A stretch of DNA of 64,000 nt, from contig VDFB02262686.1 of assembly GCA_007258455.2 (NCBI GenBank), forward strand, positions 1 through 64,000, written 5' to 3'. The notes under the pieces were generated by a model, which searched no databases, was not told where the DNA came from, and worked only from the letters and a program-made list of their open reading frames with translations. Of the stretch, positions 35,461 to 47,030 are shown in pieces (position 1 is the first letter of the stretch; each line of letters starts with the position of its first letter). The stretch comes from Sequoia sempervirens. Lineage: Eukaryota > Streptophyta > Pinopsida > Cupressales > Cupressaceae. Both the position numbers and the translations under genes were made by a program.

Positions 35461-38005
35461 TTTACCTTCTTGTAGCTTGAGAGCCCTGAGTTAGATGAGA
35501 ATATTCCAAGTAGACGGGATTACACGCCTTCGCGATTAGATGAGCTCTATGAGTAGGTGGTGCCTGGCGAGCTGTATTATGAGGTAAGTCAATTCTACAA
35601 CTTTCATCTTGTGATTTTGTAATAATGTAATGATTTTTAATGAATGGATAGGTTAATTTAGGATCTTGGAATTTTTTTTTTGCAAATTGTCCCATTTGTT
35701 TGCAAAGTATCCCTTTGGTTCACAAAGTGTCTTGTTTCTTCGCAAAGTGTCTCATTTCTTTGCGAAGTTCCCTAAAATGGTTCTAAACTATCTAGGGCCA
35801 TTAGAAAATAACACTGGATCTACTTTAGCATACTTGCATGATGAAATATGTAAAAATTGAAGATATATTTTTAGAGTATGTTGTGATTTTGATAAGTTCC
35901 TGCCTAGTCATGATAGTGGCTAGGGGGGAGACAATTTTTCTCAGAGATCACACTCCAACACTATCAACAATAGAGATAGAGCATTTATAGATAGTAGGCA
36001 TCTATTGGGCATATCTTATGCCACCTATGAGATACCATGATGCCATGCTTATGGCCCTGTGTGAGTGTTGGGATGTCGATACTTGTACATTTCATCTTCC
36101 TACTAGGAAGATGACCATTACTCTCAAGGCTATACACCACATTCTTCGATTTCCTATTTGAGGAGAATAGGTATATTTCTGGGTGGATTGGTCATTCCAT
36201 GAGAAGGTGGATATGCAGTATTTCCTAGGTGGGCATGTTCATGATGAGTGCATGAGAGTGAGAATTGAGCTTCCCATGCATTTATATTTGTGATCTCCCA
36301 TTGTTAGAGGGATTATGATGCACACAGTGGCTCTTTTTCTCAATCTTGATCAACAAGTGTCACACTAAGATAGAGGATTGGTAGTGATTTGAGGGATGTG
36401 CAAGCATAGGATAGTCTATGCATGGGGCTGCTGCATTCTAGAAAACTTATAATATGATCTTGGTAGATTTGTGTTTCAAGAGATTGATAGTATTATGCAT
36501 TGCATACTTCTACAGGTGTGGTGCCTCAATCATATCACATGCACTAGGGTTGTTGGATTCCCTTGTGCTATAGCTACAGGATATCCACAAGCATTCTGCT
36601 ATCCTCTGCTATGCTTGTGGTAGTATGGAGATTTACATTTTTGGAAGGTGAGATTTGACCAACTGGAGGGAGACAAGATCTTATGGAGACCTTATCTAAT
36701 CACTCTACAGTGGCCAGATCCCACAAGACATCTGAGGAGGATGCAAATGGACAAGTTTTTATTTGGGAGGCATGATTATGTTGTATGACCTTTCTATTAT
36801 GGATGAGTCATGCGATAGTTTGGGTAGGTGTAGACACCAAATTTGAGGGCATGCACCTTTATTAGGTGATCAGTGCAGAGTGCCCGGAGGCTAAGTGATA
36901 CTATTCAACTTACTATAGATCATGCTTGTGAGAGTGATTCTGATGATTTAGATCATGACTAACCACCAGTCTCTGATGCTGATGATTTTAGTACCACATA
37001 TGAGCACAAGGAGTGGTGATCAGTGCAATGAATAGCTCCTATGTTCCCCATGGATTTCCCTATAAGTGATGAAGGACAAGCACCAGATGAGGGAGATGAG
37101 CCAGAGGAAAAAGTGGAGGATGTACAATACGGGTCAACTAACATATTTACTAATGTTATTGATGATAAGTATAATTCAGAGGCCAATCTAGACTGTGAGG
37201 AGTAGGATGGAGGAGAATGTGTTGAGGATGAGGAGGTTGAGTATAATGAGGAGGATCCACCCTTGAGTGAAGGGGATGGGGTAGGGACTGAGGATAAGTA
37301 TGAGCATGGAGAGTCCTCACATACTTATAGGACCAGATCCCGTACAATAGCTATAGCATACATCGACACCCATAGTCAAAGAGAGGCTAGCACTTCCTCC
37401 TTGCCCCCCAAAGAGGATGAGGTTGATATCCCACACCCGACTAGAGACATAGGTGATGACATTTGTTTTTATGCATGTACTTGAGTATTTATGGTTTGTT
37501 TATATGTATATATATATATATCATGATGATGTTTATTGATTTTGTACCTTGTCTATCTTACAAGAGTGATGAGAGACTGGCAAGAGTTCTATTGTCAAGC
37601 AGCCATGGAGATAGTGCCTACATCCATCAACAAGGGGGATATGGATCCTAACTATGTGCCCCCACCAATCGTGGAGGAGGATCCAAAGTCACTTAGACCT
37701 TTTGTGAGGCTATGAGTAGCATATGAAAGTGTAAGGATATGACTCCATCGAGCTGAGAGTATAGGCCAATCACCGTAGACCTCAGCAGAGGTTGAGAGAC
37801 TGCATGCAGAGCTAGCATAGGTACGAGCATAGTGTGATCAGATTGCAAAGGAGAAGCTTGTGTTTGTTGGTTGAGTACAGGGTCTAGAGTATGCACTTAG
37901 ACTTGTTAGTACACAGTCACAATCACACACAACCATCTCGAGACATCCAAGGATTGGATCATGAGTGCCAGAGCCCAAGGGGTCTAGTTCTCATAGACCT
38001 ATGTG
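35461..38005 (+). pseudogene. Antisense plant mobile domain (PMD) gene in D, apparently with introns
   Basis: Runs opposite to D's own genes. Probable exon 1 (to 35582) reads LDENIPSRRDYTPSRLDELY and ends TATGAG|GTAAGT, a near-ideal splice donor. The main exon (about 35890-37452) has the PMD signature: MLMALCECWDVDTCTFHLP, then KMTITLKAIHHILRFP, LQVWCLNH near 36512 and KILWRPYL near 36675. An acidic tail lies at 37070-37330. A third coding block (from about 37570, after CTTACAAG) reads RDWQEFYCQAAMEIVP and ends in a Glu/Leu-rich, coiled-coil-like stretch. Stops are TAG and TGA in about equal number. PMD proteins in plants (MAIN family) act in nuclear gene silencing and genome stability; what the domain does in retrotransposons is not known. 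Confidence 0.68.
35681..35780 (+). repeat. Exact 20-bp tandem array
   Basis: Units start at 35681, 35701, 35721, 35741 and 35761: TGCAAATTGTCCCATTTGTT, TGCAAAGTATCCCTTTGGTT and three more. It lies in the proposed intron of the antisense PMD gene. Confidence 0.85.
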
Positions 38006-38471
38006 ACTTTGTATATGATATTGGGATGTACAAAAAACTTGTGATATATATATATATGCATGTACATTTGATGTTTTTATGATGTGTTTTAATGTGTGGA
38101 TGTTAAATGGAAAGTGATTAATTAAATAAATTATGGTAAAAGTATTTAATTAATGTTGTCATGATTTAACAAGATAAATGTGATCTAATGTAAAACATAT
38201 TTCAGTTTCACTTTACATACAACATTGCTGATTTGAAAAGAATATGTTAAATTAAATTCACCTATAACACATATAAGGATCTAACTTAACATAACATGAG
38301 GGTGAATAGTACAAAGCCTAAATTAATTATAAAATGAACTTAAATAATTACCTTAGTGTCCAAGACAAACACAAGATTAGCTGTCAAGAACGAAGCAATG
38401 TGAAAGTTATTTAGGATGGCATCAAATAACTTTAAGCAACATTTATTTAACAATCATACTATTCAAAGAGA
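38006..38471. other. Spacer of D between PMD gene and integrase end, no gene seen
   Basis: AT-rich, with TATATATATATAT at 38045-38057 and ATTAATTAAATA runs near 38120. It separates the convergent 3' ends of integrase (minus) and the PMD gene (plus). Confidence 0.4.
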
Positions 38472-38546
38472 CTAGAGGTAATACCAATGCAAGTGCCTAA
38501 CATTAATAGGCTCCTTAAGAGGTGTTGCATCAAGCTCTTTTAAGAT
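38472..38546 (-). pseudogene. D integrase C-terminal end (beyond E)
   Basis: Minus strand reads ILKELDATPLKEPINVRHLH followed by WYYL and a TAG. The block ends integrase in Tat elements (compare DEPINNMHLKKYYV in E). It joins in frame to SSAY at 56327 once E and one target duplication are removed. Confidence 0.85.
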
Positions 38547-38551
38547 ATAAG

Positions 38552-39670
38552 TGTGTGGTCAATTTTGTGAGCATTAAATATGTAAAAAAATAAAATGAAT
38601 CAATCACACCAATAAGACACTATATCAAAACTAAATATTAAAGTAATAAAGATTGCAAACTCAGTATCATGTTATCGATGTCATCCTATCATCCTCTATC
38701 TTTAGTATTTTCATTGATTCCAGCTAGCTCTGAGATTGTATGCTAGGCTCAATGAACATTCCTCCTAAAGAACAATCTATTGAATATGAAATGCATGTAA
38801 TGCTTAAACTAAGACATGATTACAAAAAATAAAAGACTATTGATGATGCTATGAATAATAAAACTGGAATGCTATAATGCTAGAATGCAATTAATCTCTA
38901 ATTACTCTAATATGTGTTGTGCAACCTTTGCTTGGATTGGTTGTGCTATATATAGAGTTTTTCAAAAGCTTCTGATTGGTTGATATGATCAACGATTGTG
39001 AAAATTCATGGTAGATTGAATGGTTGTGGATGGATAAGACTGAAGAAAAATAGAAAAAAGAAGAAAGCAAGATTTGTTTTCTTTTTCTATAAAAGAGGTA
39101 AGATAAGATGATGAAGATGATTTGTACAAATCATCTTTTTGTGAGATTATGGAAAGATTTTGAAGAAGATAAATAATGAATTATTAAATTCAGTTATTCA
39201 TTTAAGGGTGACCCAGAGATTCTTAAAATAGAATATTTACCCTAGATTTGAAGAATAATGGAAGATTTCATAATTAAATAGAATATTTAATTATGATTTT
39301 GAAAAGATATGGAAGATATTTAATTAAATAAAGATATTTAATTAAACATTTAAGAAATGGTATGTAAATGAAATTAATTAAATGAGATATTTAACTAACC
39401 AAAAGAAGAAATTGAAAAGGAATATTTAAATTTAGTTAAATCAAAAAGACTTAATTAAATTCAAAAAGTGATAATTAATTAAAATAAATAAAGTGTATTT
39501 ATTTAATTAATCAAGTGGACATATGAATGTGAAATAATTAAATAAAAATCAATTTATTTAATCATGATAGAAGAATAATTTGAATGAACAATATAATTAA
39601 ATTAATTAAATAATAAATATTTAATTAAATGCCAGGATTAATTATATATGACCAATTTTATGCCTCTACA
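38552..39670 (-). repeat. 3' LTR of E
   Basis: Copy of 55190-56321. It is followed on the plus strand by TTTTTCCCCTCTTTGAAG, that is, a minus-strand polypurine tract. The stretch 39270-39640 is very rich in ATTTAATTAAAT repeats. Confidence 0.93.
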
Positions 39671-39688
39671 TTTTTCCCCTCTTTGAAG
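39671..39688 (-). promoter_or_regulatory. Polypurine tract of E
   Basis: Minus strand CTTCAAAGAGGGGAAAAA directly before the LTR start TGTAGAGGC. Confidence 0.85.
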
Positions 39689-40261
39689 TGATGTGTGAAA
39701 CGCATTGCTTCAAAGAAAATATTCCTTCTTTCAAAATTTGTTGTGTTTGACTTTGCCCCTTTCTGAAAAATATGCCCCTGACCTAATTCTACTATGTTTC
39801 CAATTAAAAGATACTACTAGTGTTAATGATGCCCCCCCAGGAGGTAAATCAATGATGATTATGAGGTTTGAAAATTTTAAGTTGATGATGAGATTTTGAT
39901 GTTGATGTGAATTCAGTGATTTAGCTCTCAAAAAATGATGTATAAGGATGCCCCAGTGTGAAAATAAAGTCCAAGTGAGATAAAAAGATATAAATGTCAC
40001 AAAACTCACCTTGAGTTGACCTTTAAAAGGTAAAAAAAGGAGAAAAGGACAAATCACTTGCACTTTTTGACTTTGAGAATCTTGTAGCTCTGATAGTGAC
40101 CTGGTAAAATGGAGATTTTGTATCACCATCATAGATTTGAGCGGGCCTACCGATACTGGAGACTAGTTGAGTATGGACCACCGATGAGTCAATCCAACTT
40201 CGTATGCTTTCAAATTTTTCCATTTGAAGTCAATTTTTACTATTTTTCAGGGATTTTAGAT
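39689..40261. other. Non-coding part of E near the 3' LTR
   Basis: No convincing gene. The open frames at 39731-40132 and 40023-40223 have no recognisable motif. Confidence 0.4.
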
Positions 40262-40670
40262 TTTAAAATGTCGTTTTAGTGCTTTTAGAAAAGTTTTAGT
40301 GCTTTCAATAACTATTTGAGCACTTTTGATGAAAAGAGTAGCACATATAGGATAGATTTAGCATATGTAGCATAGAAACCAGTTTAGCGCATTCGATAAA
40401 AAAAGGATCGCATATAGGATGCCATAGAAAAATTAGGGTTTTAGTGCATCTAGGGAAACATTAGTGCATTTAGGGTTGTCATGCATCTAGGAAATATAGT
40501 GGCACTTTGGATTAGAGTTTGAGCACATTTAGGGAAATAATGCATAGAGGAAATGTTTTGAGTGCATCCAGGGCAAAGAATAACACATTTGGGTTTTAGC
40601 GCATCTAGGAAACATAATAGTGCATATGAGTTTTAGCGCATAGAGGCCACAAATTAGTGCATTTGGTAAA
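40262..40670. repeat. Degenerate ~20-nt array in the 3' part of E
   Basis: On the plus strand TTAGTGCATCTAGGGAAACA, TTAGTGCATTTAGGGTTGTC, TTTTAGCGCATCTAGGAAAC and about ten relatives. The consensus is TTTTAGYGCATYTAGG. It is the reverse complement of the arrays at 53440-53700 and 54768-55045 at the other end of E. Confidence 0.8.
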
Positions 40671-40796
40671 AAGAGACAGAAAGTGTGATTTGATGAAATT
40701 GATGTAAAAATGATGATGAATATTGCTTCCTTGGCCAATAGATAGAAAAATTGTCTTATCATCATGTTGAGATGGATAGAAAATTTGATAAATAAT

Positions 40797-41240
40797 TGAT
40801 AACTTTATTTCCAAAATAGAAATCAAAGAGTAGATAGCTGATAAATTTGTTTCCCTTGTATGAAAAACAAAGAGTAGGTGATTGATAGGACTATTGATAA
40901 AATTTCTTTCTGCAATAGAAAACAAATAGTAGATGATTGATAGGACTACTGATAAATTTTCTTTCTGTGATAGAAAAAAAATAGGATGATTTGATTTTTG
41001 ATAAATTTGAATTCTTGAGAAAGAAAACAAATAGTAATTGATGATAGAATAGATTGATGTGATATTTAGATAGATAGTTGGTGTATTGATTGCCTGATAT
41101 GAATCACCTAGATAGAACACTTGATATGGGTCACTGATATGAGTCATAGATAGATATGAGTCAGATTGATTATGTGTCATTGATATGGGTTATAGATAGA
41201 TATGAGTCTGATTGATTTTTCCTGATTGAGATTGAATCAT
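40797..41240. repeat. 42-56-bp tandem repeat, then GATATGAGTC repeats
   Basis: Units begin GATAAATTT at about 40798, 40840, 40896, 40951 and 41000, each with TAGAAAACAAATAGTAG. From 41090, GATATGGGTCA / TAGATAGATATGAGTC recurs. These repeats create long minus-strand open frames that are not genes. Confidence 0.75.
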
Positions 41241-41345
41241 TGATATGATGCTAATGGACTATCTTGTGTTACCCAAAAATAGGAGGTTTTCAAAAACCTC
41301 CAAATTAGGGAGCATCACTCGGTAGGGTGGGATAGGATAGTCGAG

Positions 41346-43216
41346 TTGACACCAAATGAGGTAGCATTGATAGGGACATGCGGATTGAGATCCTTGTTGG
41401 CCATGCCGCCAATTTGGGTCACTAGGGGACTATTGACCGCACTGCCAAAGAGGTGGCATTCAGAGCACAACACCTTTCATTTGTCAATTGGTGAGGTGAC
41501 TGTGACTCTAAAGGATGTGTACAAGATTCTTGGTATTCTCGTGGTTGGTGCCCTTGTGTTCTATGATCACAAGGAGGTCAGTGGTACAGATGCCTTGAGG
41601 AGAGTGATTTGTGATGCGCAGATAGCAGGGTACTGGGTGCCATGGGCTGACTTCAAAGGATACCCAACCTTGCCAGTAGTTTTAGGTGCATTCATTGGAG
41701 GTATCCTTTGTATGGATTGCTAGTCAAAGGGACTATCAGTGGGATGGGAGAGGATCCTGGAGCATATGTTGCTACAGCCACAAAGATATGCCTAGGGGAG
41801 TTGTATGTTAGCTCACCTATATCATGATTTACATCAAGTGGTATACATGGGTGCATCTAGTTTGTTGTGTGGTGTGACACTACTATAGATTTGGGCATGG
41901 GAGCATCTTGTTGTGATGAAACCAGAATGTCCCAGAGTGAGGCCACCAAGTAGGCCTTATGTATATGCATAGTTGATGCTCCTTGTCTAGCCTAAGCTAG
42001 GCAAGGCAGATTACTAGAGATAGTGCCTAGATGATCTTGATGCAGTGATATGGCGACCATACCTATATTGTGAGCCATGGAATACAGATCACTTGGAGAT
42101 GCCATTTGTAGGTATTCTGTAATTTATGATAGGCCGTACACCCTTCATTTTAGATAGATTCTTGGCATTGCAGGCGTAGTGACAGTTTGGTTTCACATAG
42201 GGCATGTTGCAGGGGGTTGCTCACTATGCACAGACCAGGGATGAGGTAGGATGGAGGCCATGTATTTCATATCAAATATCATATATAGAGTATATGGCTT
42301 TAGTGCCTGAGGCATGGGATGACAGATGAGATATTGTTGACCCTGGTATGTCCGATGAGTACTTAGTATATTATCATACACATCCCTTTCCATGGTTTAC
42401 CTATCCTAATGAGCCAACACCCATTTTAGTGGTACCGTAGCTAGGGGTAGGGAGATAGGAGGATGTGGCAGGTGGTGAGCAAGCTATGGTTAGGGGAGAT
42501 GATGAGGAGAGAAGAGAGGAGGAGGAGAGCTCAGATGGGTATGATGGGGATGATGGCGGAGATGAGGGGCAGGTGCCAGGGAAGCTGAGGCCAGATATTT
42601 TGAGCGGTATATAGATCATGTAGAGGCCAAGGATTGGGATTGGGCAGAGGATAGTGATCAGGGTTGGTTCCTTGTCATAGTAGGGACAAATATATACCCT
42701 ATAGGGCCAGGCGCAGACATTGCAGGAACAACAGTTGCAGCTATAGAGTCAGTTGGTGTAGGCACAGGGATTGGTCGCATAGCTACAGGAACAATTGGCT
42801 CAGTCATAGGCATAGGCATAGGCATAGGCATAGGCACAACCTCCTACCCTAGACCCATAGTTAGCCTAGGTAATGACAAAGAGAGATGCATTGAGATAGA
42901 GGGAGGTAGAGGCTGAGGGTGTTGCATAGAGGCTTATGGGCACCGTAGAGAGTGCATCATTGTGAGAAGCCATTATAGAGGGCTTTTAGATGGCCAAAGA
43001 TGTTGAGTATTACTAGGTTAGATACAAGGAGTTATGTCATCCTGAGCACCGAGATCCTTTCCCACGGTCCCATACTAGGACCAGGAACAAGACACAGATA
43101 AGCACATAGAGTCTAGGGGTTACCGGGCCTCAATAGGATCCAGATGCAGGGACTAGTTACAGGCCTTCGTCTACGAGACCAGCTCTATCAAGGGGTTCTA
43201 CTAGCCAGTCTTGATG
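41346..43216 (+). pseudogene. Antisense plant mobile domain (PMD) gene in E
   Basis: Opposite in direction to E's gag-pol. PMD start: GLLTALPKRWHSEHNTFHLS, then IGEVTVTLKDVYKILGI. After 41721 the domain continues through stops: IWAWEHLVVMKPECPRVRP near 41888, then VIWRPYLYCEPWN near 42047 and QFGFT near 42182. An acidic run (DDEERREEEESS near 42510) and a Gln-rich run (42680-42840) follow, then RYKELCHPEHRDPFP near 43025. In 41880-42840 I count about 21 in-frame stops, 19 of them TAG. PMD proteins are nuclear silencing or genome-stability factors in plants; the role in a retrotransposon is unknown. Position and direction match the copy in D. Confidence 0.72.
42805..42836 (+). repeat. ATAGGC microsatellite
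   Basis: Five units of ATAGGC. In the PMD frame it reads stop-Ala repeated; with C for T it would be Gln-Ala repeated. Confidence 0.85.
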
Positions 43217-44650
43217 TATGTAGGATTTTATGTGATGTATTTCATATTCTTTGGAGCATGTACATTTATTTTTTTATCATAGCTCATGTTTCTTTTGAGA
43301 CTTTTTAGTTTCATTGCACTATTGGACATTTGTATGTATTTTTGATGAGTGATGAGTTTTGATGATTTATTGCATTTGCTATGATGATATGAGATGGATA
43401 TGCATGTATTTCCTTGTTTATGTGATATGGATTTTGATATATGATCTAGTAACTAACATGATTTTCAGGGTGATGTGATATGATTATGATATGATGATGT
43501 GCAATATGATGTGTACTAATGATCTTATGCAGGTGGATGAAAAAATGCAATGTGTCGAGATTATATGGTATGATATGATATGATATGAATTATGAATGAT
43601 GTGGAAATGTGATGTTTGTATGAAATTATTGTGGTTTTTGAATTTCCAAAATGTTATAAACAATGATGATGTGATGTGATGATTTTTCCATATGGTATGT
43701 AATATGAATCAAATGTTGTATAAATGGTATTTGAAAATGAGAAAAGATGTGAATGATAAATGATGAAATGTATGCCATGAAATGTAATGAATATGAAAAA
43801 GATTGATGAGATGATAAAAATATATGTAATGATATGAAATGAAATGAGATGATATGGTAACTGTAATGATGTAATGTAAATGAGATGAAAAGGAAATGAA
43901 ATGATATGAAATGAGAGGAAAAAAAATGTAATGTAATGATATGAAATGTAATGATGAAATGAAATAATAAAATGGAATTAAAGGAGATGATAAAATGAAT
44001 TATGAAGTGACTTGAAATGATAAAATGATATGAGTGGATGAGATGATAAATGATAAGATAGTTATATGAATGATAATGCTATGATAAAAAAATGATGAGA
44101 GAATGATGTGATGAAAAAAATGAGTAAATAATGAAAAGAAATGGAGTGAAATGATAAAATGATAAAATGGAAATGTTATGGAGAATGTAATGATAAAACT
44201 AGAAAATTAAAATGATATGGAATGATAATAAATGAAATGAAAAAATGAAATGTAATATAGTGATATGCAATGTAATAAAATGAGATGATATGTTATGAAA
44301 TGATATGATAGGAAATGGAATGAAATGATTAAATGAAATGAAATGGAATGATAAAATGATCAAATTGAAAAATAATGATGAATGTGATAATAATGAAAAA
44401 GGGTTAAATGTATGAATGAATGATACAAAATGATAAAAGGATTGGAAAAACATGAGAAGGAAATGAAGATGATAAAAAATGAGAATGTCCCATGATATGC
44501 AATGAAACGATATGAAATATGAAATGATAATGCATTAGGAAGGATACATAGATGGGAAAGGATCCCAATGATGGATGTTAAACTATATGATATGCACAAG
44601 ACCAAGATAAAATAATAATGAAATGAGGATGAAACAAATGTTCAAATGTC
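43217..44650. repeat. ATGAT/AAATG-rich simple sequence, almost free of C on the plus strand
   Basis: From about 43740 to 44400 the plus strand is made nearly only of A, T and G (ATGATATGAAATG-like runs). In E's sense direction it is therefore nearly G-free. It lies between the antisense PMD gene and the integrase end. Minus-strand frames here (Phe/Ile/Ser-rich) are artefacts. Confidence 0.75.
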
Positions 44651-45755
44651 CTCCACATATAATCCAAAGAGACATGACAACCGTTGATTTATTTGTTCAT
44701 CCTTGTGTGAAACTCTAATGCGAATCCAGTATGAAAAATATATATATTGATCTAAAATAAAACCAACTGTTCATTGAGCCTTCAGGTAGCTTTTGTGAAT
44801 CATCATAGAGCCTTATAAAATTTTGGAAGTATGTACAAGCATCATAGGGGAAATTAGCACTAATGATGACCTGAGTACAACTTTCATGATTTTTGATATA
44901 GCAAGCGAATACAAGCGTCAAGGTATAATTGAACTGAGATGACTTGAGCATTTCTTGCATAAACAGACAAAGACTAACTACCTTCTAAAGAAAATTTGAA
45001 ACTGTCATTAATGATATGCTTTGGAAATCATGTTTCACAACATATTTGCCTCAAATCAATAGTTAACCTCAAGACAACAAACAAAGAAAAATCATCCTCC
45101 TTCCTTGTCACTCTAGCTTAGTACATCATTGAGTGTGCTCGAGAGAGATGATGTCGAAAATCAAACAACCATTGTGTAAAATGTAAAACTAGTATTCCAA
45201 TCATTATTCAAATTTTAGATCATCCAGATATGAACCATGATATGGTATTTTACTAAAAAAACCATTGTGATGTGGTTCGACGATTGGATAGTTGTTCATG
45301 TGTGTTGATTGTTTGTTTGCATGACTGAGTTCTATAGCATTGTCAAGCTATTTTGGTAGAACCTGAAAGTTGGTTGCCCTAGAGTATGTCAATGTTTTCC
45401 CCCAATATTTGACACAACTTGTTGAAATGGATATGTACAATAATCAAGCCATGGTAAGACATTATCGCTCTAAGAAAATTATGGCAACATGATACTGGTA
45501 TGACCCTAAGATGAAGGAAAGATGCACCAAATGAAAGCCTAGTGCAAAACATGAACTAATAGATGGAGAGATACAAATAGTGTCTTTTTACTAGATTTTC
45601 AGTATTTGTTTTTATTGCATTTTTCTGTGTTTTTTTTTTTTTTGTCATTACCAAGATGCTTGTTTGCCAAGTTTTCACCAAGGTAACCATTTTTTTATGA
45701 CTTTTCTATTGTTTTTGGATTTCTTCAAGACCTTTTCTGGATGATGATGACCACC
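44651..45755. other. Non-coding stretch downstream of E integrase, no gene seen
   Basis: Contains a 16-T run near 45630. No motif recognised on either strand. Confidence 0.4.
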
Positions 45756-47030
45756 TCAGACATAATACTTTTTTAGGTGCATGTTGTTGATGGGTTCGTC
45801 AAACAGGTCCCCTTCTAGCATTGACAGCTTGTATTCTCCTAAACTGTATACTATTATGACCACATACAGACCTAGCCAATTAGGTTCAAACTTTCCTTTC
45901 TTTTCTCTATCTTGCTGATTGCGTGGGTTCTCTTTTAGAACAAGATCACCAATCTGAAGAGTATGCAGTTTTACTCTATGATTATACCTACGAGACATCA
46001 TTTGTTTATAGGCTTTCAAATGATTAGCTGCTCATTATCTCTTTTCATCAAGAAGTTCTAGTTCTTGGAGTCAGGAAACTTTGTATTCATCATCTGTGAT
46101 TAGACCTTTCATAGATATTCTAAGTGATGGAATCTCAACTTCTAAAGGTAGGATAGCTTCTGCTCCATAGACAAGAGCAAATGATGTTGCTCCTGTTGGC
46201 ATTCAAATACTAGTGTGGTAAATCCATAATGCAAGATTGAGTTGAATGTGCCAATCTTTTCCTGCATCATTCATAGTCTTCTTTAAAAAATTTGATGTTG
46301 TTTTATTTGAGGCCTTTGCTTGGCCATTACCTTATGGATAATAAGGTGTTGAGTATCTGTGTTGAATATGGAATCTCTCACAAAGTTCATCAACATCCTG
46401 ATTCTTGAATGGCCATCCATTATCTCTGATGATGGAGTTGGGAATTCCATACTAACAAATGAGATAATTAAGTATGAATGATGAGATTTGTTTTCCAGTG
46501 ACCTTAGTGAGAGGTACTGCCTCAATCCACTTGGTAAAATATTGTCATTGTGATGATGAACTTGTGACCATTTGAAGATGAAGGATGAATCTTGCCCACT
46601 AAATCCAAGCCCCATTGAGAGAATGGCCAGGTTGGTATAAATGGTTGTAGTTCTTGTGCTGGTGCATGAATTAGATTTTCATGTATTTGACATTTAAAGC
46701 ACTTCATTACAAAAGTGAATGATTCCCTCTCCATTGTAGGCCAGTAGTATCCTATTCTAATCAATTTCTTGGATAAGGTTAGTCCACTTAAATGAGTACC
46801 ACAAATGCTACCATGAACTTCTTGTAATGTCTTATTGGATTCGTCACATTTAGGACATCGAATTAGGGTACCATCAAGACCATAGCAATAGAGAGTGTCA
46901 ACAATAAGGGTATAGCGAGAGGATTGGCAAATAAAATTGCACTTTTGATTATGGGATAAGTCAAGTGGTAAGATGTCATCTCTTAGGTAGGCATAAATCT
47001 TTCCATACCAAGGTGAATCAGATCCTACTA
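45756..47030 (-). pseudogene. E integrase
   Basis: Zinc-binding N-terminus: EVHGSICGTHLSG then CFKCQIH. Core: WGLDLVGKI (first Asp, ~46603) and IIRDNGWPF (second Asp). A frameshift near 46530 separates them. The third catalytic residue is lost: YYPxGNGQAKAS has Lys (codon 46314-46316) for Glu. The C-terminal block GDLVLKENPRN...GKFEPNWLG and DEPINNMHLKKYYV is complete. A stop replaces the residue before GNGQ. It would have inserted the cDNA. Continuous with RNase H upstream. Confidence 0.9.

Noticed and set aside
35681..35780. CRISPR-like look of the 20-bp array
   Set aside because: Units abut without spacers and the setting is a plant retrotransposon.
37500..37522. TATATATA run as a promoter for the antisense gene
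   Set aside because: It lies inside the gene, in a probable intron; a plain microsatellite is enough.
40605..41180. Minus-strand open frame of 191 codons, Ile/Tyr/Ser-rich
   Set aside because: It follows a 42-56-bp tandem repeat without stop codons in that frame; no motif, and composition is that of the repeat.
41346..41723. Idea that the PMD frame is an expressed host gene
   Set aside because: It lies within E, between its integrase and 3' LTR, and its continuation has about twenty stops.
44199..44605. Phe/Ile/His-rich minus-strand open frames
   Set aside because: They lie in the ATGAT/AAATG simple sequence and mirror its base composition.
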